NCBI GenBank assembly: GCA_050480705.1
Contig: JBJHAX010000002.1
Location: forward strand, 1-64,000
Direction: 5' to 3'
Source: JBJHAX01 sp050480705
Lineage (GTDB): Bacteria; Actinomycetota; Nitriliruptoria; Nitriliruptorales; Nitriliruptoraceae
DNA length: 64,000 nt
Positions 33,138-42,130 of the stretch are shown here, one piece after another; within the stretch, counting starts at the first letter, position 1, and the number at the start of each line of letters is the position of its first letter. A model generated the notes under the pieces. That model saw only the letters and a program-made list of their open reading frames with translations. It did not search any database and had not been told where the DNA came from. A program made the translations under genes and the position numbers.

Positions 33138-33923
33138 ATGAATCTCGACATCCATGGCAAGACGTTCGTGATCACCGGCGGCAGCGCCGGGATCGGTCTG
33201 GGAGTTGCCCGTTGCCTGTTGCAGGAGGGCGCGAACGTCGTCACGTGCGCTCGTGGCAAGGACCGCCTCGAAACAGCGATGCACGACGCCGATCCTTCAG
33301 GGGAGCGTTCCCTCGGGGTCGTCATGGATGCAACCGACCCTGACGCGATGGAAGAGCTCTGTGCGGTGGCTGCGGAGCGTTTCGGGCAGATCGACGGCCT
33401 CGTCAACAACGTCGGCACCAGCCTGCGGGGTCCATTCGCCAGTCTCGGCGACGACGACTGGACGGCGGACTTCGATCTCAAGATGTTTCCCGCGATACGT
33501 CTGGTGCGGGCGGCTCTGCCCGGGATGCTCGAGCGCCACAACGGTTCGATCGTCAACGTGCTGACGGTCGGCGGCAAACAGCCCCGCGCAGAATCGATGC
33601 CGACGTCGGTGACGCGCGCGGCCGGTCTCGCCTTCACGAAGGCTCTTTCGAAGGAGCTCACCGCAAGCGGTCTGCGCGTGAACGCGGTCTGCGTGGGGAC
33701 GATCCGCAGTGCCCAGCACGATCAACGCTGGGCCGAGTCGGACTCGGGTCTGAGCCTTGACGAGTGGTACGACCGCATGGTGGTCGAGCGGTCCGTTCCC
33801 ATGGGACGCGCGGGAGAACCCGAGGAGGTCGGCGCCGCGATTGCCTTTCTGCTCTCTGAACGCGCGTCGTACATCTCCGGGACCGCCGTCAACGTCGACG
33901 GGGGCGAAGCCGTCGTCCTGTAG
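33138..33923 (+). CDS. Atypical short-chain dehydrogenase (no YxxxK)
   Basis: 261 aa SDR. The cofactor loop TGGSAGIGLG (14-23), NNVG and the C-terminal ISGTAVNVDGG are canonical. Where the catalytic Tyr-x-x-x-Lys should stand the protein reads PTSVTRAAGLAFTKAL, giving Thr and Arg instead of Tyr and Lys. I recall a branch of SDRs with this PTSVTRAAG signature, so it is likely a real subfamily with altered chemistry or a binding role. ATG 33138 has CTGAGG upstream. Third gene of the plus-strand group. Confidence 0.83.
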   Translation: MNLDIHGKTFVITGGSAGIGLGVARCLLQEGANVVTCARGKDRLETAMHDADPSGERSLGVVMDATDPDAMEELCAVAAERFGQIDGLVNNVGTSLRGPFASLGDDDWTADFDLKMFPAIRLVRAALPGMLERHNGSIVNVLTVGGKQPRAESMPTSVTRAAGLAFTKALSKELTASGLRVNAVCVGTIRSAQHDQRWAESDSGLSLDEWYDRMVVERSVPMGRAGEPEEVGAAIAFLLSERASYISGTAVNVDGGEAVVL

Positions 33924-34116
33924 TGGGCGCAGACAGACGTTGCTGCCGGCACCGTCGCGCTCGAGGCGGATCCGCCGGGCCCGTCGGGATCGATCCCGGG
34001 TGCCAGCCGCCCGGTGATCAACTTGACATGCGTCCGCGCGGTGGAGCAGTGTTCGATCTTTCGTGCGGTGCGACCCACTGGCGCCGCACTGCTCGTCTCG
34101 CCTGAGGAGCGCACCT

Positions 34117-35721
34117 GTGGAATCACCGTCGGCCACTGTCGCCGAGATCGTCGCCGAACGCCTGTCGAGACTCGGTGTCGCACGGATCTACGGCATTCCC
34201 GGGGGAGGAACACCGCCACTGCTCGCTGCCGCAGACAAGCAAGGGATCCGGTTCGTTCTCACGCACCAGGAGACGTCTGCAGCGATCATGGCCTCGACCG
34301 AGGCCGGACACGGCAGTGCTCCCGGTGTGGTGGTCACGTCGAGCGGTCCGGGCGCCGCAGCAGTCGTCAACGGTCTCGCGCATGCCGCACTCGACCGCGC
34401 ACCGATCCTCGTTCTCACGGATAGGCAACCAGACAGCTCGAACGGCGCCGGCTATCACCAGTGGCTCGACCATCGACTGCTGTACAGCGGCGTCGTCAAG
34501 GCGTCGTTGGATCTGACGGCGGACGACCCGGGTGCCGTGATCGACCACGCGTGCGAACTCGCCATGACGGGCCAGCCTGGCCCGGTGCACATCGACATTC
34601 CGGTTGGATTGGCGCGCGCGACCGCCGGCACGGCATCGATCCCACGCACCACGACCACACAGCGGCACACCTCGGTCGATGCTGCGACTCTGGCACGAAT
34701 CCGCGAGTGCCGACGTCCCGTCATCATCGCAGGCCTCGGCGCGCAGAAGCTGTCCGCCGGCATCCTGGATGACGTTGCCGAGCGTCTCAGGGCGCCGGTC
34801 TATGCGACGTACAAAGGCAAGGGCGCGCTCGATGAACGCTCGCCGTGGGCTGCCGGCATCTTCATGGCGGGAGTTCCCGAACGGGCAATCCTGGACGACG
34901 CCGATGTGGTCGTCTCGATCGGCCTTGATCCGACCGAGCTGTTCGGAACCGTGCCGGATCTCGCAGGCCGGCGTGTCGCCCTCGACGCCAATGTGCCGAC
35001 CCCTGGCGTGCTCGCGCCGCCCGAAGCGCAGTTCGTCGGCGACCTGGACACGCTCGTCTCGAGCCTGCCCACCGATGGTGGGTCCGAGTGGACCTCAGCG
35101 GAGATCGTCGAACACCGCGACGCCCTCGAAAGGCGACTCGCGGCCGTCGCGAGCGATGACGAGCGGATGCACCCCTGGGAGATCGCACACACGATCAACG
35201 CGCATTCCTCTCCCGACGCGGACATGGCTGTCGACGCCGGTGCACACATGCTGCCTGTCGCGCAGGCATGGCGGACGACTCGCCCCGGTGGCTTCGTGAT
35301 ATCGAACGGTCTCGCCACGATGGGGTGTGGCTTGCCCGGAGCGATCGCCCGATCGGTCGCTCAACCAGAGCGTCGTGTGATCTGCTGCACCGGCGACGGT
35401 GGACTGTTGATGGTCGCAGGAGAACTCGCGACCGCGGGTCGCGAGACGACGCGCCTGACCGTCGTGGTGTTCGACGATCGCAGTCTGAGCCTCATCCGTG
35501 TGAAGCAGACCGCAGCTCTGCGGGAGCGCGGACTCGGCATCGACGGCGTCGACTGGCAGGACGTCGGCCGCGGCTTCGGGTTCACCACCCACGCTGTCGC
35601 GACAACCGCCGAACTGCAAGAAGCGCTTGGACGCGCAGAGGCGGACGATCGACCCCACCTGATCGTGGCCGCGACCGACCCGGAACCGTACTCCGGGATC
35701 ATCGAGATCCTGCGGGGGTGA
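34117..35721 (+). CDS. Thiamine-diphosphate enzyme (acetolactate-synthase-like)
   Basis: 534 aa. The activating Glu is in THQETSAA, the central domain is NAD-fold like, and the ThDP/Mg motif is TGDGGLLMVAGEL near residue 425. The superfamily includes acetolactate synthase, 2-ketoacid decarboxylases, benzoylformate and phosphonopyruvate decarboxylases and glyoxylate carboligase. FAD-synthase features are not evident, and the final gene position in a catabolic operon favours decarboxylation or carboligation of a 2-ketoacid made by the dehydratases. GTG 34117 follows TGAGGAGC at good spacing. Last gene of the central plus-strand group; convergent with the SDR at 35798. Confidence 0.85.
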   Translation: MESPSATVAEIVAERLSRLGVARIYGIPGGGTPPLLAAADKQGIRFVLTHQETSAAIMASTEAGHGSAPGVVVTSSGPGAAAVVNGLAHAALDRAPILVLTDRQPDSSNGAGYHQWLDHRLLYSGVVKASLDLTADDPGAVIDHACELAMTGQPGPVHIDIPVGLARATAGTASIPRTTTTQRHTSVDAATLARIRECRRPVIIAGLGAQKLSAGILDDVAERLRAPVYATYKGKGALDERSPWAAGIFMAGVPERAILDDADVVVSIGLDPTELFGTVPDLAGRRVALDANVPTPGVLAPPEAQFVGDLDTLVSSLPTDGGSEWTSAEIVEHRDALERRLAAVASDDERMHPWEIAHTINAHSSPDADMAVDAGAHMLPVAQAWRTTRPGGFVISNGLATMGCGLPGAIARSVAQPERRVICCTGDGGLLMVAGELATAGRETTRLTVVVFDDRSLSLIRVKQTAALRERGLGIDGVDWQDVGRGFGFTTHAVATTAELQEALGRAEADDRPHLIVAATDPEPYSGIIEILRG

Positions 35722-35797
35722 GCATCGCGGCCAGCGGCCCTGGAGTCGCCGGCTGCCGGCTTGTGGCCGCGTCGTCGACCGACGTCGTCGGGATCGT

Positions 35798-36535
35798 CTA
35801 ACCGCGCCCGATGTAGGGCTGTGTCACGGGCAGGATGGTCGCCTCGAGGAGATTGACGTTCGGTGGCAGGATGGCCATCAGCAGCGCGAGCTGTGCAACA
35901 TCGTCGACGGTCATCAGGTCTTCGGCGCCCTCGTCGCGGCCTGCGACCGCCCGGCCGCCCACACGCCGCTCAACGGCAGTGTTGCCGGGGTTCAGGCAAC
36001 TGACGATGATGCCATCGTCACGCCCGTCGAGCGCGAGTGCCTGGGTCAGGCCCCAGACCGCGTGCTTCGAGGCGGCGTAGGCCGTCGAGTGCATGCGGGC
36101 GCGATTCGCAGAGATGCTTCCGATGTTGATGATCCGTCCGCCGCCGTTCGGCCGCATCCTGCGGAAGGCCTCGCGGGAGCACAGGAACACCCCGGTCACG
36201 TTGACGTCGAGCACCCGCTGCCAGTCATCGAGTTCCAAGTCGTCGACGACGTCTCCGGCGAACGCGCCGGCGTTGTTGACGAGGATGTCCAGGGGCGCAT
36301 CGTCATCGAATGCATCGCGGAACAGCTGCAGGACATCGGCTTCTCGCGAGACGTCGGCCTGGATCGCGCGGACCTTCGGTCCGATCTGCTGTGCGGCCGC
36401 CTCCAGACGGTCGAACGAGCGCCCGGTGATGACGACGTCGGCTCCCGCGTCGGCATACACGCGAGCGATCCCTTTGCCGATGCCGCTGCCTCCCCCGGTA
36501 ACGATCGCTCGCTTTCCTTCGAGATCGCCGCTCAC
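35798..36535 (-). CDS. Short-chain dehydrogenase/reductase
   Basis: 245 aa with TGGGSGIGKG (13-22), NNAGAFAG, catalytic Ser near GSISANRA and YAASK. A classical NAD(P) SDR; the substrate is presumably a hydroxy or keto acid of the cluster. Last gene of the right minus-strand operon, 83 bp after the 2-hydroxyacid dehydrogenase. Confidence 0.87.
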   Translation of the reverse strand: MSGDLEGKRAIVTGGGSGIGKGIARVYADAGADVVITGRSFDRLEAAAQQIGPKVRAIQADVSREADVLQLFRDAFDDDAPLDILVNNAGAFAGDVVDDLELDDWQRVLDVNVTGVFLCSREAFRRMRPNGGGRIINIGSISANRARMHSTAYAASKHAVWGLTQALALDGRDDGIIVSCLNPGNTAVERRVGGRAVAGRDEGAEDLMTVDDVAQLALLMAILPPNVNLLEATILPVTQPYIGRG

Positions 36536-36618
36536 TGCGCTACTCCCTCATGATCGTCGTTCGTACGAACGGCACGTCCTCGGGACCCACACCGACGTCG
36601 CCGCGACGCTCGGCACGC

Positions 36619-37605
36619 TCACGATCCCGCAGTGACGTCGATCGCTCCTTCGACCGGTTCGCCGGCGAGCAGCGCGAGCAGCGCGTGCGCAGCGCTCACA
36701 CCCATTCGCTCCTGCGCCTCTTCGGTCCGCCCACCTCGGTGCGGCGACGCCACGACCCGATCGAGGCTGAGCAGCGGGTTGTCCGGCTTGGGAACCTTGC
36801 CGTCCCAGACATCGATGCCTGCCCCGGCGATCTTGCCCGACGACAACGCCTCGAACAGTGCCGCTTCGTCGACGATGCCTCCGCGGGACACGTTGACCAG
36901 GATCGCGGTCGGTTTCATGAGTTCGAACTGGTCGCGGCCCATCATTGCGCGCGTCGCGTCGTTGAGCGGAACCTGAATCGAGATGACGTCCGATTCGCTC
37001 AGCAGTGCATCCAGGCTGTCTGCCGGTTCGGCGCCGCGACTGCGAATCTCGTCGGCCGACCGGGTCGGGTGATAGCCCAGGATCCTCATGTCGAACCCGC
37101 GCTGGCCGATGCGGGCGACTTCCGACCCGATCCTTCCGATCCCGATCAGTCCCAACGTCTTCTCGGACAGATCGCGACCCAGCTCGGATTCTCTGACGAG
37201 CTTGAGGTCCGGAGCTCCCTCGCGCGCGATCTTGTCCCACCGGGGGATTTCTCTGGCGACCGCGAGCGCAAGCGCGAAGACGAGTTCAGCTACGGTCCGT
37301 GAGTTTCCCGAAGGCGTGATGAAGACCGGGATGTTCCGCGCGCGTGCGGCGTCGACATCGAGGTTCTCGAAACCCGCACCGGCACGGACGATGCCTCGCA
37401 GTTGTGGTGCCTCGCGAATCACGTTCGGCGCGATTCCTTCGTGGCGCACCAAGAGACCGTCGATGCGATCGATCACCTCGTCGACAGCGACCGCGTTCGG
37501 ACCGAATCCGGTGTGCACCTCTGCGCGTTCGTCAAGGATGGCCAGGCCACTCGGATGGATCTGTTGAGGCACATAGACGACGGGGCGGCCGTTTTCCGGA
37601 TCCAT
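36619..37605 (-). CDS. D-2-hydroxyacid dehydrogenase family protein
   Basis: 328 aa. NAD-binding GIGRIG at 155-160, Arg241 in NVSRGGIVDE and catalytic His289 in SPHRGG are present. The usual catalytic Glu of the EP motif is not obvious: the stretch reads DVWDGKVPKPDNPLL, with Lys where Glu is expected. The family oxidises D-2-hydroxyacids or reduces 2-ketoacids. Directly upstream is an Ldh2-type dehydrogenase acting on the other face; the pair could interconvert stereoisomers through a keto acid. It lies 91 bp after that gene in the operon. Confidence 0.85.
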   Translation of the reverse strand: MDPENGRPVVYVPQQIHPSGLAILDERAEVHTGFGPNAVAVDEVIDRIDGLLVRHEGIAPNVIREAPQLRGIVRAGAGFENLDVDAARARNIPVFITPSGNSRTVAELVFALALAVAREIPRWDKIAREGAPDLKLVRESELGRDLSEKTLGLIGIGRIGSEVARIGQRGFDMRILGYHPTRSADEIRSRGAEPADSLDALLSESDVISIQVPLNDATRAMMGRDQFELMKPTAILVNVSRGGIVDEAALFEALSSGKIAGAGIDVWDGKVPKPDNPLLSLDRVVASPHRGGRTEEAQERMGVSAAHALLALLAGEPVEGAIDVTAGS

Positions 37606-37696
37606 ATCACACCTTCGAGTCGTGGACTCCTCGGCCCCGCGTCGAGTCCGTGGGCTGCGATCGAGACGTCAGGGCGGTCAAGCCGACAGAGATCGT

Positions 37697-38737
37697 TCAG
37701 TCGGCGGAGATCGCGTGCTCATCCGCCAATTGCGTCAGTTGACGCCATGTCTCGTCACTCAGCGGAATCCCCTGCTCTTCACGCGCCAATCGCGTCCGAA
37801 ATTCGAGCTCTCCCGGATACAGGATCTCGGTGGCGCCTTCGGCTTTCGGCGTTTCCTTGAGGTACTGGATGAAATCCTTCATGTCCCCGATGAACGCATC
37901 GTAGCTACGGAACGAATCGACATCGAAGGCTGCCAGGAAGATCCCATCGTTGTATCTGCCCTGCGGGTCGAGTCCGAAACCCAGGCCGGTGAGCAGGCCG
38001 CAGAACATCTCGACGATGAACGAGAGCCCGTAGCCCTTGTGGGCCTGGTCGCCCCCGAGCGGCAGCAACACGCCGCCATTGAAGTAGTCGTTCGGGTCGG
38101 TGGTCGGCTGGCCTTCAGCGTCCAGGATCCAGCCCTCCGGGATCTGCTTCCCTTCGTTGATCGCAAGACGCAGCTTCCCGACCGCGACCGCTGACGTCGC
38201 CATGTCCAGAACGACCGGTCCGGCAAAGCCGCTCGGCGCCGCGAAACACATCGGGTTCGTCCCCAGGCGGGGTTCGCGGCCGCCCAACGGCGCCACGGCC
38301 TTTGGGCTCCTGCCCGAATCGGCGAAGAGCATCGCGATCATGCCCTCTGCGGCGATCATCTCGGCATACGCCCCGAGTCGACCGATGTGGCCCTGGTTGT
38401 GCACCGCGATCGCGGCGACCTTGTCACGCCGCGCTTTCTCGGTGACGAGTTCCACGACACGTTCGGTGACGACCTGCCCGAACCCCCAGTTGCCGTTGAC
38501 GACCGCGGTGTTGGACGTTTCGTGTTCGATCTCGAAGGGAGCGCCCGGAACGAGGTGACCGTCGTGAATACGCTGGACATACCGGGGGGCGAGCATCACG
38601 CCATGGGAGTCGTGCCCCGCGAGGTTGGCCGCGACGAGCTGTCGAGAAACGGTCGCAGCTTCCGAACTCGAGGCACCATTTGCCTCGAGTATTCCTGCGA
38701 CCAGGCTCCGTAGGCGCTCGTGATCGACTGTTGGCAA
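37697..38737 (-). CDS. Ldh2/ComC-type malate/lactate/sulfolactate dehydrogenase
   Basis: 346 aa of the NAD(P)-dependent Ldh_2 family, whose members oxidise malate, sulfolactate, ureidoglycolate or 2,3-diketogulonate. Catalytic His in AGHDSHG (about residue 42-45), second His in HNQGHIGRLG, and the cofactor region GTNPMCFAAPS are clear. The start is a TTG at 38737 with a perfect GGAGG seven bases upstream; no ATG or GTG fits. It follows tctA by about 120 bp in the same operon, so it probably acts on the imported acid. Confidence 0.87.
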   Translation of the reverse strand: MPTVDHERLRSLVAGILEANGASSSEAATVSRQLVAANLAGHDSHGVMLAPRYVQRIHDGHLVPGAPFEIEHETSNTAVVNGNWGFGQVVTERVVELVTEKARRDKVAAIAVHNQGHIGRLGAYAEMIAAEGMIAMLFADSGRSPKAVAPLGGREPRLGTNPMCFAAPSGFAGPVVLDMATSAVAVGKLRLAINEGKQIPEGWILDAEGQPTTDPNDYFNGGVLLPLGGDQAHKGYGLSFIVEMFCGLLTGLGFGLDPQGRYNDGIFLAAFDVDSFRSYDAFIGDMKDFIQYLKETPKAEGATEILYPGELEFRTRLAREEQGIPLSDETWRQLTQLADEHAISAD

Positions 38738-38860
38738 GGTTCGGCCTCCGACGTGGCGTTTTCGTTGCGATCCTAGTGCCCGTGGTCTTCCCCGTTCGCA
38801 CCTGCGCAACCTGCCGGGGGCATCCCGACGAGGCCTGCCGTGTCATCACGCGCCGTTGAC

Positions 38861-40369
38861 CTACGTCGACGCCTGCGCCTGGCTCTTGCCCTTCTTGAAG
38901 ACGCGTTGACGAACATCCATCACCATTGCGGCCACCGCGAGGAGAAGGATTGCCATCGCAACGGGCTTTCCGAGCATGTAACCGAGCGGATCGCCACGGG
39001 AGGCCGTCTCGAGTCGAATGAAGTTCCGCTCCAGAATCGGCGCAAGAATGAACCCGAGGAGTGCTGGAGGCAGGGGAAATCCCCTTGCGACAAGTAGATA
39101 TGCGGCGATCCCGACCACGATGGCCACATAGGACCCGAAGATGCGTTGTTCGATGACGAAGGCACCGAAGACGCCGAGCACCATGATGGCAGGTGGCCAC
39201 ACCTTCGGCTCGATGGACAGCACGCGGATCATCCACCTCATCGAGACGACCGCGACGACGAACATCGCCAGGTTCGCGAGCACGAAGGCCAGCATCACGG
39301 CGACAGCTTCAGGAGCCTGATCCCTGAACAGACGAGGGCCGGGTCGCATGCCCGCCAGCACCAGACCCCCAAGGATGATCGCTGCAGATCCACTGCCGGG
39401 AATCGCCAGTGTCATGGTCGGAATCAGCGAACCGCCGTCGACGGCGTCGTTCGCGGCTTCCGGGCCGATGACCCCCTCGATCGCTCCGGACCCGAATCGC
39501 TCCGGGGTCTTCGACATTCGTTTCGCCTGGTTGTAACCGAGCCAGGCGGCAATCGTCGCTCCCGCGCCGGGAATCATTCCGATGAACGTCCCGATCGACG
39601 ATGTCGTCGCAACGAGGCCGCGGTTCTTCCACAGGACTGGCCACGCTCCCGCCCAGGGAACCTTGACTTTTCCTTCGTAACGGACATAGCTGTCCCGGCC
39701 CGATGCCAACTGCAGCGCCTGAGATATGGCGAACATCCCGACGATGACCCAGATGAGGTGCAAGCCACCCAACAGTTCGATCCGGCCGAACGTGAAGCGC
39801 GCATAGCCGACCGTCGGGTCCTGTCCGATGGTGGCGACGAGGAACCCGATCCAGCCGCTCGTCAAACCCTTGAGCAGCGACTTCTCGGACACGGCAGCGA
39901 CAACCGTGACACCAAAGATTGCGAGCGCCAGGAACTCGGCGATGCCGAAACGCGTTGCCCAGCGCGCCACGACCGGAGCGAAGAAGAGGAGCACGGTGGC
40001 TCCGAAGAGCCCTCCGACGAACGCTGCGCTTCGCCCCGCCGCAATCGCCTCGCCCGCACGCCCGCTCTTCGTCAGCGGGTATCCGTCGACCGCAGTTGCC
40101 GTTGACCCACCTGTTCCGGGAATGTTCAACAGAATCGCGGTGACCGAACCGCCCCACGTGTTGGCCGCGTAGACGGCGATCATGAGCGCGATCGCTGTCA
40201 TCGGGTCCATGAACAACACGAGCGACAACGCAATGGCCAGCGCTGTCGCACCCGAGAGGCCGGGAATCACACCGAAGAGAAGCCCAACAAATGCGCCGAT
40301 TGCGATCGCGATGAGCGGTCCCGGCTGCAGTATGAGCTGCAGCCCATCAACGTAGTCTGACGGACCCAT
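38861..40369 (-). CDS. tctA: TctA, large membrane subunit of TTT transporter
   Basis: 502 aa, about 12 membrane helices. Typical TctA stretches: GVIPGLSGATALAIALSL, NIPGTGGSTATAVDGYPL and GMIPGAGATIAAWLGY, the repeated GxxPGxG motifs of the transport core. With TctB and the binding protein it forms a tripartite tricarboxylate transporter that imports carboxylates using the ion gradient. Third gene of the tctC-tctB-tctA operon. Confidence 0.93.
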   Translation of the reverse strand: MGPSDYVDGLQLILQPGPLIAIAIGAFVGLLFGVIPGLSGATALAIALSLVLFMDPMTAIALMIAVYAANTWGGSVTAILLNIPGTGGSTATAVDGYPLTKSGRAGEAIAAGRSAAFVGGLFGATVLLFFAPVVARWATRFGIAEFLALAIFGVTVVAAVSEKSLLKGLTSGWIGFLVATIGQDPTVGYARFTFGRIELLGGLHLIWVIVGMFAISQALQLASGRDSYVRYEGKVKVPWAGAWPVLWKNRGLVATTSSIGTFIGMIPGAGATIAAWLGYNQAKRMSKTPERFGSGAIEGVIGPEAANDAVDGGSLIPTMTLAIPGSGSAAIILGGLVLAGMRPGPRLFRDQAPEAVAVMLAFVLANLAMFVVAVVSMRWMIRVLSIEPKVWPPAIMVLGVFGAFVIEQRIFGSYVAIVVGIAAYLLVARGFPLPPALLGFILAPILERNFIRLETASRGDPLGYMLGKPVAMAILLLAVAAMVMDVRQRVFKKGKSQAQAST

Positions 40370-40408
40370 TCGTCACACTTTCTCGAAGGCGAGGACGGAG
40401 CGAACGAC

Positions 40409-41005
40409 CTAGTAGAGAAACCCTCGCGGCAATCGAATGCCGGCCAGACCCCCGATGACTACGTCGAGCAGGACAACAATGAGCAACACCCAAATCAACC
40501 GCTTTGGATTCCATCCCAACACCGCCATGATGGCAGCGCCGAGGAAGGTGAACGTCGAAACGGCGTAGCCAACGATCGGGATGGCGATGACATAGAGCAC
40601 GGCACCGCCAAAGAGGATGATCATCCGCGTCGTACCCGATTCGATCGACGCGAAACGCCACTTCGAGGCGGAATCACGCGCCGGAGAATCCCCATCCGCT
40701 TGGACGTCGCGAGACGAGGACGGCTCATCCGTTTCGCTCTCAGCACGCCGCGCGCGGACGATCGCGACCAAGCGCGAGGCGGCGATCACGAGCTGGAGGC
40801 CCGAAAAAACGAATAGGCCCATGAGGACGAATCGAGGGAAGCGTGCGGCTCCCTCTGGGAAGTCACTCGTGAGATTCCAAATGACTCCCCAGAGGGCCAG
40901 CATGACGACTGCCGTCGCGATCTCTGCGTAGAGTTCGCGAACTGTCTGCGGTCGCACACCTGGGCCGCTCAGCCCGGCGCTTTTCGACTCATCCGCCGTC
41001 GGCAC
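40409..41005 (-). CDS. tctB: TctB, small membrane subunit of TTT transporter
   Basis: 198 aa with four predicted membrane helices (two near 30-75, two near 125-190) and a long charged cytoplasmic insert between, longer than most TctB proteins. The start is GTG 41005 with GGAAGG upstream. It sits 39 bp before tctA and 75 bp after tctC. Confidence 0.82.
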   Translation of the reverse strand: MPTADESKSAGLSGPGVRPQTVRELYAEIATAVVMLALWGVIWNLTSDFPEGAARFPRFVLMGLFVFSGLQLVIAASRLVAIVRARRAESETDEPSSSRDVQADGDSPARDSASKWRFASIESGTTRMIILFGGAVLYVIAIPIVGYAVSTFTFLGAAIMAVLGWNPKRLIWVLLIVVLLDVVIGGLAGIRLPRGFLY

Positions 41006-41080
41006 CGGTCACGTTCCTTCCATCCTCATGGGCGCTATTCGTTCTGTTACCGCGGGTCGGCGATAGCAGCAGAGCGAGGC

Positions 41081-42130
41081 TCAGTCGTCAAGACCGAGTT
41101 CGTCAGCGAACTGCTCGACCCGCGCGATACCCGACTGCTCGACGTCGCGAGCCTCCGCTGCCGTGAAGTACTGGTAGCGGAAACCGGTCTGGTCGAAGAA
41201 CGTGGCAGCGAGATCCGGGTCCGTGGCCGCCGCTTCGAACGCGGCCTCGAGGATCGCACGGCGCTCCTCGGGAACGTCTGCGCGGACACCAATCCCACGA
41301 GCCGACGCGAAGAAGATGTCCACGCCGTACACGTCGTTGAGCGTCGGTACGTCCGGCAGCTCGTCAACACGGTCGGACCCGGTGAACGCGAGAATCCGAA
41401 GGTCCTCGTCGTGCAGGTCGTACCAGCCACCGGCTCGCGTGGCGAAGTCGGCCTGGGCCCCGATGATCGCGGAGGTCAGCTCGGCGCCACCGTCGAACTG
41501 GACGATCTCCCACTCGAGATCGAGGTCGGCCTGAATCGTCAGCGCGCCGACGGTGTTGGTCGACGTCGGGCCGTCCGACGCACCGAGTGCCTCGCCAGCT
41601 TCGATCGCTTCGACGAGCTCTTCGATCGTCTCGTACGGCGAGTCGATCGGGACGGCGATCGCGCCAGGGTCGGAGTTCACGATGCCCAGTGGGGTGAAGT
41701 CGTCGTACCCGAAGCCTTCGAAGAGGCCGCTGCGGTCACGGAAGTACTCACCCGGGGGGCTCCAGGTCACGATGGTGTGACCATCGTCGCCTCGGTTGTA
41801 GGCCTCGGTGAAGCCGACGACGCCTCCAGCACCTTCGACGTTCTCGACCACGACGTCAACACCCAGGTATTCGGACATTCCGGGCGCGAGCAGGCGGGCG
41901 AGGGAGTCCAAGCCGCCGCCGGGACCGAACGGCACGATGATCGTGATCGGTTCAGTGGGCCAGTCGTCAGCCGGCTCTGCGGGCTCCTCTGCAGGCTCCT
42001 CAGCGGGCTCTTCGACATCCGCTTCGGGTGCCGCTTCGGGCTCCTCGGCGCCGTTGCCGCAAGCAGCAAGGACGAGCGCGAGCACGCCGAGAAGCACCGT
42101 CGCTTTCTTGGCTTTCCGGATTACTGTCAT
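41081..42130 (-). CDS. tctC: TctC, lipoprotein substrate-binding protein of TTT transporter
   Basis: 349 aa. Lipoprotein signal with lipobox LAAC (Cys at about residue 23), an acidic Glu/Pro linker, then a Bug-type binding domain: PITIIVPFGPGGGLDSLARLL and NVEGAGGVVGFTEA are the diagnostic loops for carboxylate binding. ATG 42130 has AAGGAG upstream. It heads the right minus-strand operon (tctC-tctB-tctA-Ldh2-D2HDH-SDR), so its ligand defines what the cluster takes up. Confidence 0.92.
   Translation of the reverse strand: MTVIRKAKKATVLLGVLALVLAACGNGAEEPEAAPEADVEEPAEEPAEEPAEPADDWPTEPITIIVPFGPGGGLDSLARLLAPGMSEYLGVDVVVENVEGAGGVVGFTEAYNRGDDGHTIVTWSPPGEYFRDRSGLFEGFGYDDFTPLGIVNSDPGAIAVPIDSPYETIEELVEAIEAGEALGASDGPTSTNTVGALTIQADLDLEWEIVQFDGGAELTSAIIGAQADFATRAGGWYDLHDEDLRILAFTGSDRVDELPDVPTLNDVYGVDIFFASARGIGVRADVPEERRAILEAAFEAAATDPDLAATFFDQTGFRYQYFTAAEARDVEQSGIARVEQFADELGLDD

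Noticed and set aside
22048..42130. Full sulfoquinovose (sulfo-ED) pathway
   Set aside because: IlvD-type dehydratase, ALDH and SDR fit, but no lactonase, no aldolase, no sulfoquinovosidase and no sulfite handling are present.
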